Source of the DNA: Micavibrio sp. UBA2638
Lineage (GTDB): Bacteria > Pseudomonadota > Alphaproteobacteria > Micavibrionales > Micavibrionaceae
Assembly: GCA_002359735.1 (NCBI GenBank)
Contig: DENS01000013.1
Location: 3,634-67,633 of the forward strand
Direction of reading: 5' to 3'
DNA length: 64,000 bases
In this document: positions 8,136-16,660 of the stretch, piece by piece
Position numbering within the stretch: position 1 is the first letter of the stretch
Layout of the letters: each line of letters starts with the position of its first letter
Notes under the pieces: generated by a model
What the model saw: only the letters and a program-made list of their open reading frames with translations
Databases searched by the model: none
Told to the model about the DNA's origin: nothing
Program-made: the position numbers and the translations under genes

Positions 8136-8867
8136 TTAATTGCCTGGTAATTCAGGAAGAGTTTTTTGTTCCGCAAGCATAATTGTTACAGTACGCGCGC
8201 GTTCCGGGTTCATTGACGCCAAAATAGGAGATAGTTTTCGTTCACTCATCAGAGACATTACATTCACTAAAATATCCAAATCCAGCGTATCAAAAATCCT
8301 CGCAGCTTCTTTTGGCTTCATACCCTCGTATATCTTTACCAAACTCGCAATGCGCGCTTTTTCCTCCTCGGACTGCTCTTCCAATAATTTTTCGATCTGC
8401 GTCCTAAGGGCATCCATTTCCTGATATTTACGATCAATTTCCTGTTCAGCTGCCTGCAATAAAGCCTCACGGGTAACTAGTGCCTGTTCGCGTTTATCTA
8501 ACTCTTTACGACGTTCTGCCATGTCTGTGAACATCTGCATTTTTACGGCTGACACCCCGCCATCAGAATCCGAGGCGTCCCGCCATTTTGAATTATCTAC
8601 ATCAATATCCGCGTGATCGGTTTCTTCCTCCAGCTCTGGTTTAGATTGCCCTTCCGCGCTGTTATCATTTTCCTTGGCGTCATCTGCCATCGCAAGTTTT
8701 TGTTGTGACGGCATTGATGCATCATCTGTGCTACGCGCCTTTTCTGCCGCGGCATGTGCCGAGCCGGATAAATCACGCACACCACTTACCACCTCCACCA
8801 AACGCACGGAAAAGGCCAACATGGCTACCAATATTAAAAGTGGTAATATTTTTAATCGTTCACTCAT
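8136..8867 (-). CDS. MotE-like periplasmic coiled-coil motility protein
   Basis: The 243-residue protein has one N-terminal membrane segment (about residues 7-25), an acidic low-complexity linker (about 45-105), a long coiled coil (about 112-170, RRKELDKREQALVTREALLQ) and a C-terminal MgtE-N-like helical domain (MKPKEAARIFDTLDLDILVNV, ERARTVTIMLAEQ). This order is that of MotE-family proteins, which in Rhizobium assist MotC folding in the periplasm, and of related genes in fliL/fliM operons. It is 32 bp after the DUF6468 gene. Its exact role here is not shown by the sequence. Confidence 0.78.
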   Translation of the reverse strand: MSERLKILPLLILVAMLAFSVRLVEVVSGVRDLSGSAHAAAEKARSTDDASMPSQQKLAMADDAKENDNSAEGQSKPELEEETDHADIDVDNSKWRDASDSDGGVSAVKMQMFTDMAERRKELDKREQALVTREALLQAAEQEIDRKYQEMDALRTQIEKLLEEQSEEEKARIASLVKIYEGMKPKEAARIFDTLDLDILVNVMSLMSERKLSPILASMNPERARTVTIMLAEQKTLPELPGN

Positions 8868-8899
8868 CGCCTGATATATATTCTATTATTTCTTCGTCG

Positions 8900-9511
8900 T
8901 TACTTCTTCTTTGTATTCTTCATGAGAGCTTCATATAGCTCCCTCTCTGCCTGGCTATCAAAGCCATCATCATCAAGATCACGCGTCATAACTTCGTCAT
9001 CTTCATATTTTTCTTCCTGTTCAAAATCACGGTCCTGAATAAAAAAAGACGGAGCATCCGCGCGTTTATTATCTTCATGTCGGGTTACAGATGACGCCCC
9101 TGGCTTTCCCCTCTGTTTTTTACCCTCGGTAAAATTTGCGCGCTTCTCACTTAAGTCAAAGTCCGGTTTTTCTGGCATTTTCTGACGACTACTATCAGAA
9201 ATGCGCTCCAAACGATTGGCCAACGAATTTCCCATATCATGCATTAACTGTAATTCATCGGTCAGCTTTCTTGCATTATTGACCACCTTTTGCAGGTCCT
9301 CACCTGCTTCAAAACTGGAATTCTTTAAATTGGCAATTGCGTCTTGTGCGTGTTCGATATTTTTCCCCAGCTCCCCCACCAGTGTGTTAAATTCCTGTCG
9401 GTACTTCCTAAAATTATTCAAGGCCTTGGACAATTTTATACAATAAAAAATTGTTACCCCAAGACCAATTAAAACAACGCAATCAAGCGCAATACTCAGC
9501 AAGCCATTCAT
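8900..9511 (-). CDS. DUF6468 flagellar-locus membrane protein
   Basis: The 203-residue protein has one N-terminal membrane helix (about 5-27), then a soluble helical segment (KLSKALNNFRKYRQEFNTLV, 27-46, and NNARKLTDELQLMHDMGNSL, about 78-97) that matches the DUF6468 type found beside fliM in many Alphaproteobacteria. The C-terminal third is charged and probably disordered. Its stop/start junction with fliM overlaps by one base (TAATG type), so it is translationally coupled to fliM. The biochemical function is unknown; operon context points to the motor or basal body. Confidence 0.75.
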   Translation of the reverse strand: MNGLLSIALDCVVLIGLGVTIFYCIKLSKALNNFRKYRQEFNTLVGELGKNIEHAQDAIANLKNSSFEAGEDLQKVVNNARKLTDELQLMHDMGNSLANRLERISDSSRQKMPEKPDFDLSEKRANFTEGKKQRGKPGASSVTRHEDNKRADAPSFFIQDRDFEQEEKYEDDEVMTRDLDDDGFDSQAERELYEALMKNTKKK

Positions 9512-10623
9512 TATTCATCATCCTCATTTTCCGGCGGAATGTATCTTTCAATACGGACAGCAATATTTCCTTGTTTCTGCCCCACCGGCCCCTTGAACAT
9601 CGGGAAGTGTCCACAACGCATCTCAAGCTCCTCATCGACACGCGTATTAAATAGTACTTGCGTACCAATTTTCCAATTCATCAACTCATCCAGCGGTAAG
9701 GTCAGCTCACCCAAAATGGCTTGCAGTTTAATATCTGTTTTATACAATTCATGAGTAAGGTGGCTTTCCCAAATGGAATCTCGGCCAAATTTTTCCCCCA
9801 TGAACATCTGCAAAAGCAATTCACGAATTGGCTCTAATGTCGCGTAAGGTATTAAAATTTCAACGCGGCCACCACGGTCGCCCATATCTACACGCAGACG
9901 CGCGAGCACACAGGCATTACCACTTTGTGTAATCGTCGCAAAGCGTGGATTTGTTTCCATCCTGTCCAAAGAAAAACTAACCGGCGAAAGCGGGTCGAAA
10001 GCCGATGATAAATCACCCAGACCGACCTGCACCATCTTCTCGACCAACTTGGATTCAATCGTTGTATAAGGGCGCCCCTCGACACGAATTGCGGGCGTTC
10101 CCTTTCGTCCTCCCAGCAAAACATCCACGATTGAATAAATTAAGGCTGAATCTGTAACCAGCAAACCGTTGTTATCCCATTCCTCGGCCTTAAAAACAGA
10201 TAACATCGCCGGAAGCGGTATAGAATTCATATAATCGCCAAAACGAACCGTGGAAACCTGATCCAATGACACCTCAACATTATCAGATGTCAAATTCCGT
10301 AAAGATGTCGACATCAAACGCACAAGCCGGTCAAACACGATATCGAGCATCGGCAGGCGTTCATAGTTCACCATTGCCGAGTTGATAAGTGCCATAACAC
10401 CGGAGGTATCTGAATCCATGCCGGCATCATCGTCAAAACCAAGAAGGGAATCGATTTCATCCTGATTTAGAATGCGTGTACCACCGGCTTCATCGCCTCC
10501 GCCATCAAATTCGGGCACAGCGTCAGACTCGCCCTCATCATCGGCCATGGCTTCCCATTCCGACATCATGGCTTTTTCTTCTTCGCTCATTTGTTCGAGC
10601 TCATCCGTGGATGTATCGCTCAT
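9511..10623 (-). CDS. fliM: Flagellar motor switch protein FliM
   Basis: The 370-residue protein is the C-ring switch component that binds phosphorylated CheY. The CheY-binding peptide LNQDEIDSLLGFDD lies at residues 52-65 rather than at the extreme N-terminus, because about 50 acidic residues precede it. The middle CheC-like domain (about 85-270) includes TSLRNLTSDNVEVSL and MFMGEKFGRDSIWESHL. The C-terminal SpoA domain (about 285-365) contains GELTLPLDELMNWKIGTQVL. The promoter at 10665-10680 looks sigma-54 dependent. The order fliL, fliM, DUF6468, motE is typical of Alphaproteobacteria. Confidence 0.97.
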   Translation of the reverse strand: MSDTSTDELEQMSEEEKAMMSEWEAMADDEGESDAVPEFDGGGDEAGGTRILNQDEIDSLLGFDDDAGMDSDTSGVMALINSAMVNYERLPMLDIVFDRLVRLMSTSLRNLTSDNVEVSLDQVSTVRFGDYMNSIPLPAMLSVFKAEEWDNNGLLVTDSALIYSIVDVLLGGRKGTPAIRVEGRPYTTIESKLVEKMVQVGLGDLSSAFDPLSPVSFSLDRMETNPRFATITQSGNACVLARLRVDMGDRGGRVEILIPYATLEPIRELLLQMFMGEKFGRDSIWESHLTHELYKTDIKLQAILGELTLPLDELMNWKIGTQVLFNTRVDEELEMRCGHFPMFKGPVGQKQGNIAVRIERYIPPENEDDE

Positions 10624-10664
10624 CTGGCTACCTTCTTCTAGTTACGTGTCCCTGCCGTTACATA

Positions 10665-10680
10665 AGCAAGTCCTATGCCG
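10665..10680 (-). promoter_or_regulatory. Sigma-54-like promoter of fliM
   Basis: The minus strand reads CGGCATAGGACTTGCT. It has a perfect -12 TTGC and exact GG-N10-GC spacing. The -24 element CGGCATA differs from TGGCACG at its first base and at two others. It lies in the 82-bp gap between fliL and fliM, about 42 bp before the fliM start. Confidence 0.6.
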
Positions 10681-10705
10681 ATTTTTATTTCTTTATAGTA
10701 TACCA

Positions 10706-11365
10706 TTATTGAATCAAAATTTCCTGAAACAGCACATCTTTTACCTTAACTGGCGCAGATGCTTGATTAACACGCCACAATAATTCCATCTGCAATCGAT
10801 AAATTCCTGCCGATCCGCGCAAATCTTTTACACGCAACTCCCGCAAATACGTCTGGAATTGATCGACAACTCTTGGCATTACGGCCTCAATTTGCGAAGC
10901 CTCATCAGGGTTTTCCAATTCCAGTTGTACCGTCAACCTTAAAAAACGGGGTGTTCCGTCTTCTTCACTTAGATTCACAATCATAGTGGGCATTTCAATA
11001 AACGCTCCGCTTCCACCTTCACCGTGTCCATCACCGCCGCCGCCATGACCATCATCACCATCCGAACCATGATCTGCTTCAGCTTTGTCCTGACTTTCCT
11101 CTTCTGGGCAAGCGGTAATAACCTCACCGTGATCATCCACTTCCTCAACACATTCTTCGCCCCCCCCCAGATAAGGATCAAGAAAGCCCGAGAAATAAAG
11201 ACCACCGCCGACACCCAGCAATAGTAAAAGCGGAATAACAACAAAAATTATCAACTTCTTCGCATTAAAACCGGCCTTACCCTCAGAGCCCTCATCTTCG
11301 CCCTCGGTTTCGGCACTTTCATCAGGATCTACTTCGGTTTCATTTACATCATCATCTGACATCAT
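10706..11365 (-). CDS. fliL: Flagellar basal-body associated protein FliL
   Basis: The 219-residue FliL has an acidic cytoplasmic N-terminus (1-33), a membrane helix at about 38-60, and a periplasmic stomatin-like domain (about 127-219; MIVNLSEEDGTPRFLRLTVQ and VVDQFQTYLREL). FliL forms a ring around the stator units and improves torque. Between helix and domain is an unusual linker (about 62-125) rich in Asp, Glu, Gly and His (about seven His within 30 residues) with two cysteines, suggesting metal or charge sensing. It is upstream of fliM but separated by a promoter-like gap. Confidence 0.93.
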   Translation of the reverse strand: MMSDDDVNETEVDPDESAETEGEDEGSEGKAGFNAKKLIIFVVIPLLLLLGVGGGLYFSGFLDPYLGGGEECVEEVDDHGEVITACPEEESQDKAEADHGSDGDDGHGGGGDGHGEGGSGAFIEMPTMIVNLSEEDGTPRFLRLTVQLELENPDEASQIEAVMPRVVDQFQTYLRELRVKDLRGSAGIYRLQMELLWRVNQASAPVKVKDVLFQEILIQ

Positions 11366-11723
11366 TGCTTATCAATCTTTGTTTGCATTTCATATATCTA
11401 AAACTGGTACCTCTCTGATTATAAAGCATCTGGACGGCAAAAAAAATGGGCTTGATGATTTCCTTTTATATTATCCCGCAATATGTGCTCATATCGCCGA
11501 AAGTCACCTAATGGAAAAAATTGCCCTTAGTCGAAAAAACTTCCCGTACAAGCCCGTGCCACGCGCGGAGCGCTTCTAGACAAGAACCAGTAACGCATTG
11601 ATTTAAAATAATAAATAAAATTGGCATGGCGTGTGCAGTGTGATTGGCAGGGCAAAAGACAACAACAATATAAATTGCCGATAAAGAACTAAAGAGTAAC
11701 GAAAAGGGTAAAGGAACAGAGAA
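11366..11723. other. Divergent intergenic region fliL-flgF
   Basis: This 358-bp gap separates minus-strand fliL from plus-strand flgF. Its right half holds the flgF sigma-54 promoter. A 66-codon open frame (11379-11579, plus) has no recognisable motifs and lies where upstream activator sites for FlbD would be expected, so it is not called as a gene. No sigma-54 site with correct spacing is seen for fliL. Confidence 0.6.
11622..11637 (+). promoter_or_regulatory. Sigma-54 promoter of flgF-flgG-flgA-flgH
   Basis: TGGCATGGCGTGTGCA has the exact GG-N10-GC spacing of sigma-54 promoters, with a good -24 element and a TGC -12 element. It lies about 87 bp before flgF. The leader contains the ribosome site AAAGGA just before the ATG. 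Confidence 0.75.
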
Positions 11724-12449
11724 ATGGAAAATAGTCTCTATCTTGGATTATCGCGGCAGATGACGCTGCGGACCAATATGGCCATTACAGCGAATAATAT
11801 TGCAAATATGAATACGCCAGGATTCCGGGGGCAAAATATGTTATTCGCCGAATATCTGGCCGATCCACGCGGAGCAGAAGACGAATTATCTTTTGTTTAC
11901 GACCGCGGACAATACCAGAGTACCAAAGCCGGCCCATTACAACAAACAGACAATCCACTAGATATGGCATTGGTTGGGCCTGGATTCTTCGGCGTTGCTG
12001 GCCCTGGTGACCAGCCAACATACAGCCGCGCTGGAAACTTTCAAATAGGCACCACGGGAACATTACAAACGGCCGCAGGTTTCGATGTACTTGATGAAGG
12101 TGGCGCAGCCATACAAATTCCGCAGGACGCTAAAGAAATCAGCATTGACGATAACGGCAATGTTTCTACAGAGAATGGGCAAATTGGGAAAATTCAGATT
12201 GTTGAATTTGAAAACATTCAAGAGCTGGACCCTCTGGGGAATAACCTTTATACAACGGCGGCCGCAGCAATCCCGGCCACACAAACAAAAGCAAAACAGG
12301 GATATGTCGAAGGATCAAACATCAATGCCGTCATGGAAATGACTAACATGATTGAAATATCGCGATCTTTCCAATCTATGCAGCAAGCCATGTCCGTAGA
12401 AAATGACCGCCTGCGTAGCGCAATCGCAAAACTAACCAAAACAACATAA
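11724..12449 (+). CDS. flgF: Flagellar basal-body rod protein FlgF
   Basis: The 241-residue proximal rod protein has the N-terminal rod signature NNIANMNTPGFRGQ (about 29-42), a beta-rich centre with PLDMALVGPGFFGVAGPGDQ, and the C-terminal helix EMTNMIEISRSFQSMQQAMS typical of FlgF/FlgG. FlgF links proximal to distal rod. It is first in the flgF-flgG-flgA-flgH operon, 61 bp before flgG, driven by the sigma-54 promoter at 11622. Its shorter length and the Phe-rich GPGFF loop fit FlgF rather than FlgG. Confidence 0.94.
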   Translation: MENSLYLGLSRQMTLRTNMAITANNIANMNTPGFRGQNMLFAEYLADPRGAEDELSFVYDRGQYQSTKAGPLQQTDNPLDMALVGPGFFGVAGPGDQPTYSRAGNFQIGTTGTLQTAAGFDVLDEGGAAIQIPQDAKEISIDDNGNVSTENGQIGKIQIVEFENIQELDPLGNNLYTTAAAAIPATQTKAKQGYVEGSNINAVMEMTNMIEISRSFQSMQQAMSVENDRLRSAIAKLTKTT

Positions 12450-12510
12450 ATAAAGGATTCGCCACTGGCATACCGACCCAGGGCTTAATTTTGATTAAAG
12501 GAGAAAACCA

Positions 12511-13296
12511 ATGAGATCATTAGATATCGGCGCAACAGGAATGATGGCCCAACAAATGAATGTGGATACCATCTCCAACAACATCGCAAACATGACAACG
12601 ACCGGATTCAAGCGCCAGCGTGCGGCCTTCCTGGATCTGATTTATCAGAACATTGATCGTCCTGGCAGTACATCATCCGATGCGGGAACAACCGTACCTT
12701 CGGGTATTCAGATGGGCCTTGGTGTCAGAACAGGTGCCGTGTACCGCATGACCGGCCAAGGCGCATTGGAAATAACCGAAAACCCGCTAGATTTAGCCAT
12801 CACTGGTGAGGGATATTTCCAGATACAGATGCCTAGCGGTGAAACCGCCTATACGCGCGATGGTACATTCCAGCTAAATGAAAATGGTGAACTAGTTACC
12901 ACGCAAGGATACCTTGTTGACCCGGGCATCACCGTTCCGGATGACGCCGAAGACATTGACATCAATGAAAATGGTGAGGTTCTGGTCAGCATCAACGGAC
13001 AAGTCGCTTTACAAAATCTTGGCCAAATCCAACTAGCCGGGTTTGTTAACCCTGTCGGCCTTGAGGCCATTGGCGATAACTTGTTCCTCGAAACAGAAGC
13101 CTCGGGCGCACCAACAGCCGGAAACCCTGGTGAAGACCAGTTCGGCACAATACGTCAGGGCGCTTTGGAGCAATCAAATGTTAACGTAGTGGAAGAAATT
13201 ACCCGCCTCATTTCCGCACAGCGCGCCTATGAAATGAATTCCAACGTCATCTCAACATCTGATGAAATGATGCAGGTTGTCGGACAATTGAAATAA
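12511..13296 (+). CDS. flgG: Flagellar distal rod protein FlgG
   Basis: The 261-residue protein matches FlgG in length and sequence. It begins MRSLDIGATGMMAQQMNVDT, has NNIANMTTTGFKRQRAAF near 27-44, PLDLAITGEGYFQI in the centre, and ends with LISAQRAYEMNSNVISTSDEM. It forms the distal rod, the drive shaft through the P and L rings. A good ribosome site (AAAGGAG) precedes the ATG. It is 61 bp after flgF and 34 bp before flgA. Confidence 0.97.
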   Translation: MRSLDIGATGMMAQQMNVDTISNNIANMTTTGFKRQRAAFLDLIYQNIDRPGSTSSDAGTTVPSGIQMGLGVRTGAVYRMTGQGALEITENPLDLAITGEGYFQIQMPSGETAYTRDGTFQLNENGELVTTQGYLVDPGITVPDDAEDIDINENGEVLVSINGQVALQNLGQIQLAGFVNPVGLEAIGDNLFLETEASGAPTAGNPGEDQFGTIRQGALEQSNVNVVEEITRLISAQRAYEMNSNVISTSDEMMQVVGQLK

Positions 13297-13330
13297 GACG
13301 TTTTATAACGATCACACAGGAGACCATAAA

Positions 13331-14287
13331 ATGAAAACATTACTATTCCCCATATTCTATCCCCGCTTGGCGGTTTTTGTGGCGGCAATCGTATTTTATT
13401 TCTTTTTTGTCTCTGGTGCCAAAGCCGTTGAGCTCAAGCGTAGCGCACTAATCGAAGGGCCGACCATTACACTTGGTGATATTTTTTACGATTTACCAGA
13501 AAATGCCGAAAGAGTTCTAGGCCCTGCCCCACGTCCCGGAAATGATATGGTTTTGAATGCCCGCACTTTGATGCGCATTGCCGTCGCCTTAAACCTGAAC
13601 TGGCGCCCGGCCAGCAGCAGCGAGCATATCGTTCTACAACGTTCCGCTACTTTAATCAGTGAAGACGAGATTGAAAAACGCCTAATTGCAGACATTCGTG
13701 AACAAGGCTATCTGGGAGAATTTGAATTAGAGCTCCCTGCACAGACAGCAGAAATTATTTTGCCTGCCGATCAGCCAGCAAATTTTGAAATCAGCGACCT
13801 GGACATCGACAGTAAAAACGACCGCTTTAATGCCATTATCTATGCACCCTCAAAGATGTCTCCGATGCAAACGCTGCGGATATCCGGGGCAATGTATCCG
13901 GTGGTTAAGGTGCCCGTACTGAAAAGCACCATGCGCAACGGCACGATCATTCGTGACAATGACCTAGACTACATCACGATCCGTGCGAAAGAACTTAACC
14001 ACGACGCCATCCTAAAAGCTGACAACTTGATTGGCATGACACCGCGTCGCATGGCCTTTAACGGTAAACCCCTAACCGACACTGACATCGAAGCCCCCAA
14101 AATCGTAGAACGCGGCCAAAGCATCACCATGACATTTTCAAATGGAATGATTGAATTAACCGCGATGGGCAAGGCTCTGGAAAGCGGCGCCAAGGGAGAT
14201 GTGATTCGCGTTGTAAACACCAATTCCAGTAAAAACCTTCAGGCCATTGTCAGCGGAGAACAGCAGGTAAAAGTACAAAGTTTTTAA
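13331..14287 (+). CDS. flgA: P-ring assembly chaperone FlgA
   Basis: The 318-residue periplasmic protein has a signal peptide (about 1-33, ending near SGAKA), an N-terminal region beginning with the ITLGDIFYDLP motif, and a C-terminal SAF/FlgA domain (about 185-318; VPVLKSTMRNGTIIRDNDLD and the final GDVIRVVNTNSSKNLQAIVSG). FlgA is the chaperone for P-ring (FlgI) assembly. It has an AGGAG-like site before the ATG and lies between flgG and flgH. Confidence 0.93.
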   Translation: MKTLLFPIFYPRLAVFVAAIVFYFFFVSGAKAVELKRSALIEGPTITLGDIFYDLPENAERVLGPAPRPGNDMVLNARTLMRIAVALNLNWRPASSSEHIVLQRSATLISEDEIEKRLIADIREQGYLGEFELELPAQTAEIILPADQPANFEISDLDIDSKNDRFNAIIYAPSKMSPMQTLRISGAMYPVVKVPVLKSTMRNGTIIRDNDLDYITIRAKELNHDAILKADNLIGMTPRRMAFNGKPLTDTDIEAPKIVERGQSITMTFSNGMIELTAMGKALESGAKGDVIRVVNTNSSKNLQAIVSGEQQVKVQSF

Positions 14288-14347
14288 CCCTATCAACACA
14301 ATAAACAAAAAGCCACAAACAACACATAAAAGGCGAGGTAAAGTACA

Positions 14348-15097
14348 ATGAAAAAGCAACTGAAAAACATGACATTAACCATCTTGGCCGGAACAATGCT
14401 CAGCGCATGCGGCGCCGCCGATCGAATTGCCAGCATTGGCGCGCCCCCTGAGATGTCAAAAATAACAAATCCGACGACGGATAAAGATTATGAGCCCATT
14501 AGCCTGCCAATGCCCGCGCCGAAACAAACGACAACCCAGAAGAATTCACTTTGGGCATCAGACCGCCAAACTTTCTTTAAGGATCAACGCGCAAAAGATG
14601 TCGGCGATATTATTACCGTCTTAATCGACATCAAAGATGAAGCCACAGTCGACAACAAAACCGAACGCACCAGAAACTCTAGCGAAAGTGCCGGGCTGAA
14701 TTCATTATTAGGCTATGAGCAAGCGCTTGATCGGGTTTTACCTGAGGCCATTAATAATGCTTCACTGGTTGACGGAAATGCCGATTCCAATTTCGCAGGT
14801 GAAGGCAGTGTTGAACGAGAAGAGGACATTACGGTCAAACTGGCTGCCTTGATCACACAAATTTTGCCGAATGGTAATATGGCCATCCACGGCAGACAGG
14901 AAGTCCTGGTGAACTTTGAAAAGCGCATTTTACAAATCAATGGCGTTATCCGTCCTGAAGATATATCGACAGAAAATACGGTCGGGTATGACCATATTGC
15001 CGAAGCCCGTATCGTATATGGCGGAGAAGGCCAAATCAGCGACGTACAACAGCCAAGATACGGTCAACAACTATACGACATTATCTTCCCATTCTAA
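14348..15097 (+). CDS. flgH: L-ring lipoprotein FlgH
   Basis: The 249-residue outer-membrane lipoprotein has a lipobox LSAC with Cys21 as the lipidated residue. Family blocks are SLWASDRQTFFKDQRAKDVG and DIITVLIDI (about 65-98), a strand-rich centre, then NGNMAIHGRQEVLVNFEKRI and the C-terminal GEGQISDVQQPRYGQQLYDI. FlgH makes the L ring that lets the rod pass the outer membrane. It is the last gene of the flgF operon, closed by the terminator at 15191-15240. Confidence 0.97.
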   Translation: MKKQLKNMTLTILAGTMLSACGAADRIASIGAPPEMSKITNPTTDKDYEPISLPMPAPKQTTTQKNSLWASDRQTFFKDQRAKDVGDIITVLIDIKDEATVDNKTERTRNSSESAGLNSLLGYEQALDRVLPEAINNASLVDGNADSNFAGEGSVEREEDITVKLAALITQILPNGNMAIHGRQEVLVNFEKRILQINGVIRPEDISTENTVGYDHIAEARIVYGGEGQISDVQQPRYGQQLYDIIFPF

Positions 15098-15190
15098 AAA
15101 AATACTGGCTAGCGCAGACAATGAGCCTATGTAGCGCCTGAAACCCTGCATACCTGCGCCAGCCTAGATCTTTACCCGCCAACTCTATGC

Positions 15191-15240
15191 GGCCGGTCGC
15201 TCCCCACCCCTTTTATGATGAGCGCCGGCCCCTTTTTTTT
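15191..15240 (+). terminator. Intrinsic terminator after flgH
   Basis: GGCCGG and CGCT (15191-15201, with one bulged T) pair with AGCGCCGGCC (15221-15230), followed by CC and eight T residues (15233-15240). It ends the flgF-flgG-flgA-flgH operon. Confidence 0.85.
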
Positions 15241-15358
15241 ATACGACGCTGTACAGTAGTTTCCGGGCGGGATAAATTTTTTGCCGGTACAGATAGCCAA
15301 TTGCAAGACTCTATTCGGACAGACTGAGCCGATAACCATTGCCCCCCCACACAGAGAT

Positions 15359-15387
15359 AAAAAAACCGGCACCAAACGGGCCGGTTT
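15359..15387 (-). terminator. Intrinsic terminator after dksA, probably bidirectional
   Basis: AAACCGGC (15363-15370) pairs with GCCGGTTT (15380-15387) around a 9-nt loop. On the minus strand it is followed by a run of T residues, 31 bp after the dksA stop. The plus strand also has a short T-rich tail. Confidence 0.8.
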
Positions 15388-15417
15388 CTTTAATGTTACA
15401 CGTTCTGCCGAAAAGGG

Positions 15418-15852
15418 TTAGTCTTCCCTATGGGTTTTTTCCATACGCTCATGACGCTCTTGAGCCTCCAATGACAATGTAGCAATCGGGCGAGCCTTCA
15501 AACGGGCGATAGAAATTGGTTCCCCGGTTTCTTCACAATAGCCATATTCATCGTCATTTATGCGTTCAATCGCTTTATTAATTTTGCTGATCAACTTACG
15601 TTCACGGTCACGTGTGCGCAACTCCAGCGCATGATCGGTTTCCGCGGAAGCGCGGTCAGCAAGGTCTGGCTTCTGCAGCTCGGTGCTTTGAAGCGTATTG
15701 GCAATTGTTTCCTGAGATTCATTTAAAAGTTCTTTACGCCATGCAATCAATTGCTGACGAAAATATTCGAGCATAACAGGGTTCATAAAATCCCCTTTGT
15801 CATTCTCTGGTTCATAATCTGGCGGTACGATTACGCTGCTTGCCTGAGTCAT
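15418..15852 (-). CDS. dksA: DksA/TraR-family transcription factor
   Basis: The 144-residue protein binds the RNA polymerase secondary channel and works with ppGpp. The N-terminal coiled coil (about 25-105; FRQQLIAWRKELLNESQETI and TRDRERKLISKINKAIERIN) carries the acidic tip (LADRASAETD). The C-terminal zinc-finger region reads YGYCEETGEPISIARLKARP with only one cysteine, so the four-Cys site is degenerate, as in other alphaproteobacterial DksA proteins. It has a sigma-70 promoter upstream and a terminator downstream, so it is monocistronic, sitting beside fliX. Confidence 0.93.
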   Translation of the reverse strand: MTQASSVIVPPDYEPENDKGDFMNPVMLEYFRQQLIAWRKELLNESQETIANTLQSTELQKPDLADRASAETDHALELRTRDRERKLISKINKAIERINDDEYGYCEETGEPISIARLKARPIATLSLEAQERHERMEKTHRED

Positions 15853-15896
15853 AATGCTTAATTCCCTAAATTCTACTCGGTTTTTACAAGGCTAGG

Positions 15897-15925
15897 ACTA
15901 TAATCAATGAAAGGGGTGAAAACAA
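15897..15925 (-). promoter_or_regulatory. Sigma-70 promoter of dksA
   Basis: On the minus strand TTGTTT and TATAGT are separated by exactly 17 bp. The transcript would have a leader of about 35-40 nt before the dksA ATG. Confidence 0.6.
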
Positions 15926-15975
15926 GCATAATTGTTATTGCAGCTGTTCAAATGGTGACGCAGTAATAAGCTGAT

Positions 15976-16419
15976 CTAGACTTGTTTTTGACGATCCATC
16001 GCTACACGCATTTTTGCCAGCTCCACCTGAGCGCGCAAATCAATTTCATCCATAATAGCCGTAAGGGCCGGGTCTGTGATTTTTTCACGGTGTGATGCCA
16101 CAACATCAGCAATATCAATCATGTGCCCCACCGTTAAGGATCCATTCAACATCGCCATACGAACTTTTTCCAGTTCATCCAGCACCCCCATTGAACGCTG
16201 GCGCATGCGTTTTTTTGCAGCCTTGGCAGTTGGATCTTCCACCGCCTGTGCCGCCAGCAACGAATCAACCTTTGCAATTGAGCTTGTGGTGCTGGCAGGG
16301 GCTGCAGAACCAGCCTGCGAAGATACAAAATCGCCAAAACTCTCGTCGCCGGAGCCAACTTTGTCTTTTTTATTTGTCTTTGATGGGCCGCTTGTTTTGC
16401 CCGGACCTTGAATTTTCAT
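15976..16419 (-). CDS. fliX: Flagellar assembly regulator FliX
   Basis: The 147-residue protein matches FliX, the class II flagellar regulator that binds FlbD and couples basal-body assembly to sigma-54 transcription in Caulobacter. The N-terminus (1-70) is low-complexity and basic. The conserved helical core (about 70-147) includes RQRSMGVLDELEKVRMAMLN and the C-terminal IMDEIDLRAQVELAKM block. It is divergent from flgI, a FlbD target, as in other Alphaproteobacteria. Its partner FlbD is encoded at 37659-39140. Confidence 0.9.
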   Translation of the reverse strand: MKIQGPGKTSGPSKTNKKDKVGSGDESFGDFVSSQAGSAAPASTTSSIAKVDSLLAAQAVEDPTAKAAKKRMRQRSMGVLDELEKVRMAMLNGSLTVGHMIDIADVVASHREKITDPALTAIMDEIDLRAQVELAKMRVAMDRQKQV

Positions 16420-16602
16420 TGTTAATCACGTTCCTTGTGTAGAACCATTCCACATCTTCCAGTTTATTATAACACAGCCTGTCATGAAAAGAGGAAAGAT
16501 TTGCCCAGTTACTGAGGGCGCAAACTCCTCCCCGACACCATAACATTACGCACAGATGAAAAATTTTCATTTAATAACAATATGTTACACAGCGGTGAAA
16601 CT

Positions 16603-16618
16603 GGCACAGCATTCGCAT
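16603..16618 (+). promoter_or_regulatory. Sigma-54 promoter of flgI
   Basis: TGGCACAGCATTCGCA matches the -24 element (TGGCAC) and has exact spacing to the -12 GC. It is about 43 bp before flgI and would drive the long rod/hook operon flgI to flgE, reaching 25851 if no internal stop occurs. Confidence 0.8.
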
Positions 16619-16660
16619 AGATAGTGTTGAAAAAAATAACAAACGCAAAACAGGCATAAA

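Larger units (their letters stand above)
15098..15417. other. Intergenic region flgH-dksA with two terminators
   Basis: This 320-bp gap lies between convergent operons. It contains the flgH terminator at 15191-15240 and the dksA terminator at 15359-15387. Between them (15241-15358) no convincing gene, RNA or promoter was seen. Confidence 0.6.

Noticed and set aside
11545..11565. Minus-strand TGGCACGGGCTTGTA as a sigma-54 promoter of fliL
   Set aside because: The -24 element is good but the following TTG is one base too close and the conserved GC is missing at the proper distance.
11379..11579. 66-codon open frame between fliL and flgF
   Set aside because: No recognisable motif and no clear ribosome site; it occupies the space expected for activator sites of the flgF promoter.
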